Positions 31,428 to 35,776 of a stretch of DNA of 35,776 nt are shown here, in pieces. The notes below the pieces were generated by a model. That model was not told the DNA's origin, ran no database searches, and worked only from the letters and a program-made list of their open reading frames with translations. Positions within the stretch are counted from its first letter, which is position 1, and each line of letters begins with the position of its first letter. The translations under genes were made by a program, and so were the position numbers. Location: NCBI GenBank assembly GCA_018303265.1, contig JAGVYN010000013.1:1-35776 (forward strand), written 5' to 3'. The stretch is from Candidatus Woesearchaeota archaeon (GTDB lineage: Archaea > Nanobdellota > Nanobdellia > Woesearchaeales > GW2011-AR9).

Positions 31428-32379
31428 AAGATATTCCCGGCAAATACTGCTGCAGGAGATAGGGACAGAAGGGCAGGAAAAGCTGCGGCAGAACAACGTG
31501 GCCATCGTCGGAGTTGGGGCTCTGGGCACCGCCGCTGCGGAACTGCTGGTACGGGCTGGAGTAGAGAAGATAATCCTTATTGATAGAGATGTTGTAGAGA
31601 GAAGCAACTTGCAGCGGCAACTCCTGTTCACAGAGGAAGATGTGGGGAGGAGCAAGGCTGTTGTCGCCAAAGAAAAATTACACAAAATAAACAGCAATGC
31701 GGCAATTCACGCAGAAGCGATCCATCTTAACAGCGAGAATGTTCAGCTCTTGCAAAATGCCGATCTCATTTTGGATTGCACGGATAACATCCAGACGCGG
31801 TTGCTTGTAAATGATTATTGTAAAAAGAACAAAAAAAGATGGATCTATGCGGCCGCAATTAAAACCTCCGGGTATGTCATGCCTATCCTTCCGGAGGGAC
31901 CTTGCCTGCAATGTTTTATGCACGAAAGCGGCGTTGACACCTGTGATACGGTTGGTGTTTTAAATACGATTACTTCTTCTATTGCCGGTATGCAGGTGAC
32001 GCTGGCGCTGAAAATGATGGTGAAAGAGAATGTTGAACCTTCATTGTTTTATTATGATATCTGGCAGGGAGCAAGTAAAAGAATAACAGTGAAAAAAAAT
32101 AAGAAATGCCAGGCCTGCCAAGGGAATTTTACCTACTTAGAAAAAAAAGAGAATGTAAAAGTTATTCCTTTTTGTTCTTCGGGACGATACCAAATACAAG
32201 GAAAACCACGGAATGTGCAGGAAATGAAAAAAAAGTGGCAGAGATTAGGGAAAGTTGTCGATGACGGCATCACTCTTCAATTTAAAGATATTCTTCTGTT
32301 CCGGGATGGCCGGGCGCTGATTAAAGCAAAATCTGAACATGAAGCGCTCGCTACGTATTCAAAATTTGTTGGAAATTGA
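31417..32379 (+). CDS. ubaA: E1-like adenylyltransferase (ThiF/MoeB/UbaA family)
   Basis: A 320-residue protein that activates the C-terminal Gly of the carrier. Motifs: nucleotide-binding VGVGALG at 31-37; NLQRQ at 64-68; K80; CTDN at 121-124; zinc cysteines C163/C166 (CLQC) and C231/C234 (CQAC); likely catalytic C176 in VDTCDTVGVL. The last 80 residues are not rhodanese. They resemble an accessory domain known from other ThiF-family proteins, ending FRDGRALIKAKSEHEALATY in pieces and then SKFVGN. The start is TTG 31417, inside ttuA, with GGAGG 9 bases upstream. It completes the three-gene cassette. Confidence 0.93.
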   Translation: MPDERYSRQILLQEIGTEGQEKLRQNNVAIVGVGALGTAAAELLVRAGVEKIILIDRDVVERSNLQRQLLFTEEDVGRSKAVVAKEKLHKINSNAAIHAEAIHLNSENVQLLQNADLILDCTDNIQTRLLVNDYCKKNKKRWIYAAAIKTSGYVMPILPEGPCLQCFMHESGVDTCDTVGVLNTITSSIAGMQVTLALKMMVKENVEPSLFYYDIWQGASKRITVKKNKKCQACQGNFTYLEKKENVKVIPFCSSGRYQIQGKPRNVQEMKKKWQRLGKVVDDGITLQFKDILLFRDGRALIKAKSEHEALATYSKFVGN

Positions 32380-32387
32380 CAGGGCCT

Positions 32388-32409
32388 CCCTTCTTTTTTT
32401 CTATTTTTT
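32388..32409 (+). terminator. Possible T-rich terminator after the thiolation operon
   Basis: CCCTTCTTTTTTTCTATTTT-type tract 9 bases after the E1 stop. T-rich stretches in the coding strand are the common archaeal terminator. No hairpin is needed or seen. It overlaps the end of the pseudogene on the other strand. Confidence 0.35.
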
Positions 32410-32639
32410 AAGATTTGTTTGTCCGCCGTGAATCGTCCTGATGCGAATATGCTTTTCTTCAACGATGATTAACGAGTTTTCAACCTGTGCTAAAGAAATG
32501 CTTTTAAGCAGATATTCAACAGTTCTTTATCTTTAATGCCTGAAATTTTTTCTGAAAAAACACTGCTGATAGAATGATGGCGGTTTTTTAACAACCTTCC
32601 CAGCTGCAAAGGAACGTTTTCATCAAGTTTAAAGTGCAT
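32401..32639 (-). pseudogene. DUF5615-type (PIN-like) toxin, internally deleted and frameshifted
   Basis: From ATG 32639 the frame reads MHFKLDENVPLQLGRLLKNR, then HHSISSVFSEKISGIKDKEL, LNICLKAFL and a stop: the start of a DUF5615 toxin. In another frame, from about 32517, the sequence continues YLLKSISLAQVENSLIIVEE, then KHIRIRTIHGGQTNLKK and TAG at 32401: the end of the same kind of protein. The whole is 239 bases, about 100 short of the family's length. The missing centre is where the LITLDxDF-type aspartates lie, so the product cannot be active. The junction is near 32510-32520 around GAATAT. It follows the DUF433 gene by one base, the standard antitoxin-toxin order. Confidence 0.75.
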
Positions 32640-32640
32640 C

Positions 32641-32895
<255 letters not shown>

Positions 32896-32897
32896 TC

Positions 32898-32909
32898 ATT
32901 TTAAATAAG
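32898..32909 (-). promoter_or_regulatory. TATA box for the DUF433 gene
   Basis: CTTATTTAAAAT on the minus strand, 27 bases before ATG 32877, predicting a leaderless mRNA. Confidence 0.5.
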
Positions 32910-32937
32910 TTGTTGTAAGATTTCGTGATTTGTTCCT

Positions 32938-32946
32938 GGGGGGGGG
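32938..32946. repeat. Nine-G homopolymer between divergent promoters
   Basis: A run of nine G sits between the DUF433 promoter (32898-32909) and the lipoprotein TATA box (32954-32966), in otherwise AT-rich DNA. Such tracts slip easily. The TATA box is 8 bases downstream. Confidence 0.6.
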
Positions 32947-32953
32947 TGAGAAA

Positions 32954-32966
32954 GTATTAAATATTC
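32954..32966 (+). promoter_or_regulatory. TATA box for the small lipoprotein gene
   Basis: GTATTAAATATTC, centred about 27 bases before ATG 32986. The distance supports that ATG, with a leaderless mRNA, over the TTG at 32971. Confidence 0.5.
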
Positions 32967-32985
32967 TTTTTTGAATGAAAAACGG

Positions 32986-33573
32986 ATGAGGTTCAAACAG
33001 CTCTCGTTCGTGGTCTTGCTTATTCTGGCGGCGCTACTGGTTGTGGGTTGTACGCAGTATGTTTCTGACGTGCCGCCGGAGCTTCGGCCGACCGCCCTCG
33101 CCGGGCAGGCTACATACTACGACCAGACCAAAGTGGAGGCGTGCAAGAAAGATCCATCCTGCTGGACGAAGTTCTTGAGTTGTTACAAGCCAAAGTGCGT
33201 TGACATCAAAGCTACCGGCACGCCCGCGGAATGGGGCGAGTGTGTGAACGGGTGTCTGCCTAGTGGATCAGGCGAATCAAAGCTGGACTGCAAGCAGTTT
33301 GGCAACCCTACTCTCTCATCAACAATGAACGGCGATTCATTCTGTACCAATCAGGGTTATGATGCTTGCATAGATGGAACCTTCATCGCCCGCATACAAT
33401 ATAACGACGGTCACTATAGCTTGTTCACGATGCCATTCTTCTGTGAATACCCGTCAGTTTTCTTTGGACCGGATCTTGTCCATGAAAATCTACCAGTTAC
33501 AAAAAACATGCCCGATACAAACTACACGATCAATGATCCAGACCTGGTAGTGACCTGTTGCAAAATTTATTGA
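32986..33573 (+). CDS. Small Cys-rich lipoprotein
   Basis: A 195-residue protein. MRFKQLSFVVLLILAALLVVGC is a signal peptide with a lipobox, lipid site Cys 22. The mature part has many cysteines (EACKKDPSC, LSCYKPKC, ECVNGC, DSFCTNQGYDAC, CEYP, VTCCKIY), suggesting a disulfide-stapled extracytoplasmic domain. Start ATG 32986 was chosen from TATA spacing; TTG 32971 is in frame. The first 300 bases are visibly richer in G+C than the neighbours, which may mean transfer. No family is recognised. It converges on the ThiI-like gene across a 73-base gap. Confidence 0.78.
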   Translation: MRFKQLSFVVLLILAALLVVGCTQYVSDVPPELRPTALAGQATYYDQTKVEACKKDPSCWTKFLSCYKPKCVDIKATGTPAEWGECVNGCLPSGSGESKLDCKQFGNPTLSSTMNGDSFCTNQGYDACIDGTFIARIQYNDGHYSLFTMPFFCEYPSVFFGPDLVHENLPVTKNMPDTNYTINDPDLVVTCCKIY

Positions 33574-33603
33574 CAACGGTGGAACAGCGACTAGCCGTAA
33601 TAA

Positions 33604-33634
33604 TCTAGCAAGCATCGAAATGACGTTTGCTAGA
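33604..33634. terminator. Inverted repeat between convergent genes
   Basis: TCTAGCAA (33604-33611) and TTGCTAGA (33627-33634) form a perfect 8-bp stem, extendable by a G-T and a C-G pair. It lies 30 bases after the lipoprotein stop and 13 before the end of the ThiI-like gene. It is the only structured element of this gap and could stop or stabilise either transcript. Confidence 0.4.
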
Positions 33635-33646
33635 AGCCAGCACAGA

Positions 33647-34474
33647 TTATATTCCTTTAAACTTCTCCAAACCAGCTTCAATCTCTTCTTCCCTCCACGT
33701 GAGCAAAGGACGAAACACTGTTAATGAAGTTGGAAGGGAAGAGAATGCGGCAAAGCGCTGATCGACAACAAGAACAGAACTATTTTTCACTTTTGCATAA
33801 CTCTCAATCTCCGGCCACGTTTTTACCTCCTCCAACCTTAATGGAAGCGGACTATATCTTTGGAGCAGAGAAATATCTTTGTCCTCAAAAGCAATAGGGA
33901 AAAGAGTGCAGCCCCTCCGCAGCATAGACAATCCTGCAAGAATGCTCGCCTTGGTTTCCACGAGGAGGAGAACTTTTCCGCCGGTTCCCACCGGCAAGCC
34001 GCCAAAACAGGGGATTGTTTCCAAAAACAAATAAGCCCCATCATTATTTATTTCGATATTGAAGATGGTGCGAGGATCCTTCGCGCTAAACACCAGATTG
34101 CTCTTTTCTTCGATAGACATGCCTATCTTTCGATTTAACTCCATGGAAGACAGAGGAAATTGTTTATCGGCTCGTTTGGTGATGATTTTAAATGTACCTT
34201 TCTTCCCTTGAAGAAGATCCAAGGCCTGTTTTTCAATTTCAGCTATATCTTTTTCAACTCGCACGGCCGGAGAATAAGAAACAATGCCAAATATTGCCCG
34301 CAATTGTTCATGAGGCACAAAGTAAGGGAGGATGAGCCTCTTTTGCGTTCTGGTCACGAATAAAGTCTTGCTCTGTTTTTTTATATTTTGGACAAGAATT
34401 TTTTCAAAAAAAGGGCGGTTTTTGCCTTTTAAGAAGATTTCCCCATAGCGCAGGAGTAAATGGGAGTAGTTCAT
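33647..34474 (-). CDS. ThiI-like THUMP protein with a degenerate PP-loop
   Basis: A 275-residue protein. The N-terminal part matches ThiI: LLRYGEIFLKGKNRPFFE, a THUMP domain to about 155 (FKIITKRADKQFPLSSMEL), then CFGGLPVGTGGKVLLL. In active ThiI this is followed by the PP-loop SGGIDSP. Here residues 171-178 read LVETKASI, so the ATP-binding motif is gone. The C-terminal half is shorter than in normal ThiI (about 390 residues) but keeps a VFRPLLTWREEEI end like the family's VxRPLxxxxKxEI. The family makes 4-thiouridine at tRNA position 8. This version may bind tRNA without thiolating it. A TATA box (34495-34504) about 26 bases upstream predicts a leaderless mRNA. Confidence 0.85.
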   Translation of the reverse strand: MNYSHLLLRYGEIFLKGKNRPFFEKILVQNIKKQSKTLFVTRTQKRLILPYFVPHEQLRAIFGIVSYSPAVRVEKDIAEIEKQALDLLQGKKGTFKIITKRADKQFPLSSMELNRKIGMSIEEKSNLVFSAKDPRTIFNIEINNDGAYLFLETIPCFGGLPVGTGGKVLLLVETKASILAGLSMLRRGCTLFPIAFEDKDISLLQRYSPLPLRLEEVKTWPEIESYAKVKNSSVLVVDQRFAAFSSLPTSLTVFRPLLTWREEEIEAGLEKFKGI

Positions 34475-34494
34475 GAAGAAGGTGCAAGTACTTC

Positions 34495-34504
34495 ATTTAA
34501 AAAC
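34495..34504 (-). promoter_or_regulatory. TATA box for the ThiI-like gene
   Basis: TTTTTAAATG-type box on the minus strand, about 26 bases before ATG 34474. Confidence 0.4.
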
Positions 34505-34572
34505 TTTTCTTGAAAAAAAACAAAATTGGTGTGATGCTGCATTTATAAAGGGAATATTTAAATAGGGTGCGT

Positions 34573-34584
34573 CTATTTATAAAC
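34573..34584 (+). promoter_or_regulatory. TATA box for tbp
   Basis: CTATTTATAAAC, about 46 bases before ATG 34625. The expected leader of about 20 bases holds GGGAGGGG at 34611-34618. Confidence 0.5.
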
Positions 34585-34624
34585 TAGATTATCACTTAAA
34601 AACTGTCTGCGGGAGGGGTTGTTC

Positions 34625-35154
34625 ATGGTAAAAAAAGACACCAAAAAGAAAATTAGGATTGTCAATATTGTTGTTTCAACCGGCTTGGAAAAAGATATTC
34701 CTTTAGAAAAGATGGCGGCACGGCTGCCGAACACTGAGTACAATCCGGAACAGTTTCCAGGGCTGGTGCTGCGGATAAAAGAGCCCAAGACCTCTGCTCT
34801 TATTTTTTCCAGTGGCAAAGTAGTCTGCACGGGAGCCAGAACTTTAGAGGAAGTAGATCGAAGCATCCAAAGTATAATCAAGAGTTTAAAGAAATTAAAC
34901 ATCAATGTGACCATTAAACCAGAAATCACCGTGCAGAATATCGTTGCTTCTGGAAGCATATTAAATTACCTAATACTGAATATGAACCTGAACAGTTTCC
35001 AGGACTGGTGCATAAATTAAAAGGGACCAATGCTACTTTTCTCTTGTTCAGCAATGGCAAGATTGTTTGTACAGGAACAAAGACCGAAGATCAAGTGAAC
35101 GAGGCGACGGATAAATTGATTGAAAACCTTAAAAAAGTGTTGAATAAGGAATAG
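34625..35154 (+). pseudogene. tbp: TATA-binding protein (TBP) gene with internal deletion and frameshift
   Basis: TBP is a twofold direct repeat that bends promoter DNA. The first repeat is intact: IVNIVVSTGLEKDIPLEKMA, RLPNTEYNPEQFPGLVLRI, then FSSGKVVCTGARTLEEVD. The second begins VQNIVASGS at 34931, but the same frame then leaves the family and stops at 35020. From 34963 another frame gives KLPNTEYEPEQFPGLVHKL, FSNGKIVCTGTKTEDQVNEA and a stop at 35152-35154, the rest of repeat two. Compared with repeat one, 12 residues between ASG and KLPNTEY are reduced to 8 bases, so about 28 bases are missing. ATG 34625 has a strong GGGAGGGG 6-7 bases upstream. The promoter looks intact. Confidence 0.85.
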
Positions 35155-35162
35155 TTTGTTTA

Positions 35163-35576
35163 TTACCTTTTAATTTTTTTTATAAAAATCAGAGAAATTA
35201 TCCCTATCAAAGCTAATTGAATCAAAGGGCTTATTCCGATTCCAAAAAGAGTTGGCATTGCTGCAGTATATTCCCATCTTCCTAAGCTTAAATTTATTAT
35301 CTCTATATAAATTGCGATAATAAGACCTAAAAAAATAACCACCAAATAATCAAACTTACTTGGATTTTTTATCCAATTAAGATTTTTGTGTTTTAGTGAG
35401 ATAATTGCAAAAATACTGAAGAGGATAAACGTATCAGCAAAGGAAGCAATAATTAAATGAAAGTATTTTGGAATCCCAGATAAATCAACATATAAAAAAT
35501 GATGAGAAAATTCCCAGATGATATTTAAAATTAAGATGACAAATCCGGCAATAAAAAATCTTTTTTTAATGGCCAT
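35163..35576 (-). CDS. Four-helix integral membrane protein, function unknown
   Basis: A 137-residue protein from ATG 35576 (MAIKKRFFIAG); the frame is open to 35693 but the extra 39 residues are not membrane-like and ATG 35576 has a TATA-like box (35605-35617) about 33 bases upstream. Four hydrophobic segments: about 8-26, 40-63, 74-98 and 115-133. Conserved-looking polar residues are WEFSHH after helix one and GRWEY before helix four. I recall small proteins with WEF and GRWEY motifs but no function. Codon use is AT-rich like the surroundings. Confidence 0.65.
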   Translation of the reverse strand: MAIKKRFFIAGFVILILNIIWEFSHHFLYVDLSGIPKYFHLIIASFADTFILFSIFAIISLKHKNLNWIKNPSKFDYLVVIFLGLIIAIYIEIINLSLGRWEYTAAMPTLFGIGISPLIQLALIGIISLIFIKKIKR

Positions 35577-35693
35577 AATGGGGAGTAATCTATTTTTGTT
35601 TAAATATTTATATTTAAGCACTGGCTTCGAATGAGGGCTAGATATACCATTCATTATTGCTGATAACGAAAAATATCTACAAAAAGTGACCAA

Positions 35694-35776
35694 TAAAACA
35701 ATTCATAACATAAATCTTTAAATATTCTCTTTTCCGTTTTTATTTATCATATAAGCTATATTATTATAAAATTAAG
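35694..35776. other. AT-rich end of window, possible promoter of an outside gene
   Basis: This stretch contains no ORF. TCTTTAAATATTC at 35714-35726 is TATA-like on the plus strand and could serve a gene beyond the window. Nothing else is recognised. Confidence 0.3.

Noticed and set aside
34955-34970. Programmed frameshift in tbp
   Set aside because: Besides the frame change, about nine codons of the second repeat are missing, which a programmed shift would not restore.

Overview
The window looks like part of a DPANN archaeal chromosome, most likely of the Woesearchaeota/Pacearchaeota (Nanoarchaeota-like) kind. The information-processing genes are archaeal: RadA, a zinc-finger RPA, TATA-binding protein, RNase P protein p30 and a TtuA/Ncs6 thiolase. 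TATA boxes lie about 25-34 nt before many starts, giving leaderless or nearly leaderless mRNAs. Many small proteins carry archaeal class III (type IV pilin-like) signal peptides. The lineage is inferred from gene content only; no rRNA gene is present.

Layout. (1) 1-4085: DNA metabolism. A dCTP deaminase tail cut by the window edge, radA with an upstream small gene of unknown function, an intact RelB/RelE-type toxin-antitoxin pair, a YdjM-like membrane protein and an RPA-like single-strand DNA-binding protein. (2) 4086-28469, all on the minus strand: about 24 kb and 20 consecutive genes for single-anchor surface proteins. Eighteen of them have K/R-[G/A] directly before, or within about ten residues of, an N-terminal hydrophobic segment. 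They range from 39 to 2107 residues. Three giant proteins come first in transcription (1499, 844 and 2107 aa), followed by a train of small pilin-like and Cys-rich proteins. No assembly ATPase, platform protein or prepilin peptidase lies in the window. (3) 28539-29621: a lipoprotein with a MopE-type metal-binding motif and a probable beta-propeller. (4) 30001-32379: RNase P p30, split by one in-frame TAA, diverging from a three-gene sulfur-carrier / TtuA / E1-like operon for tRNA 2-thiolation and possibly ubiquitin-like protein modification. (5) 32401-35776: a DUF433 antitoxin with an internally deleted DUF5615 partner, a small lipoprotein, a ThiI-like protein that has lost its PP-loop, a TATA-binding-protein gene broken by deletion and frameshift, and a four-helix membrane protein.

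The main candidate for an undescribed system is the 20-gene surface locus. It looks like one co-directional set of pilin-like subunits, giant adhesins with Ca-binding, carbohydrate-binding-like and carboxypeptidase-regulatory-like domains, and one giant protein with a C-terminal membrane helix and a 149-residue basic cytoplasmic tail. A reasonable inference is a cell-surface appendage or contact complex, assembled by machinery encoded elsewhere. The second theme is damage to normally conserved genes between 30 and 35.2 kb: a stop in rnp3, deletions in tbp and the DUF5615 toxin, and a catalytically empty ThiI.

No tRNA, rRNA, CRISPR array, insertion sequence or integrase was recognised. No gene-free stretch exceeds 300 bases.
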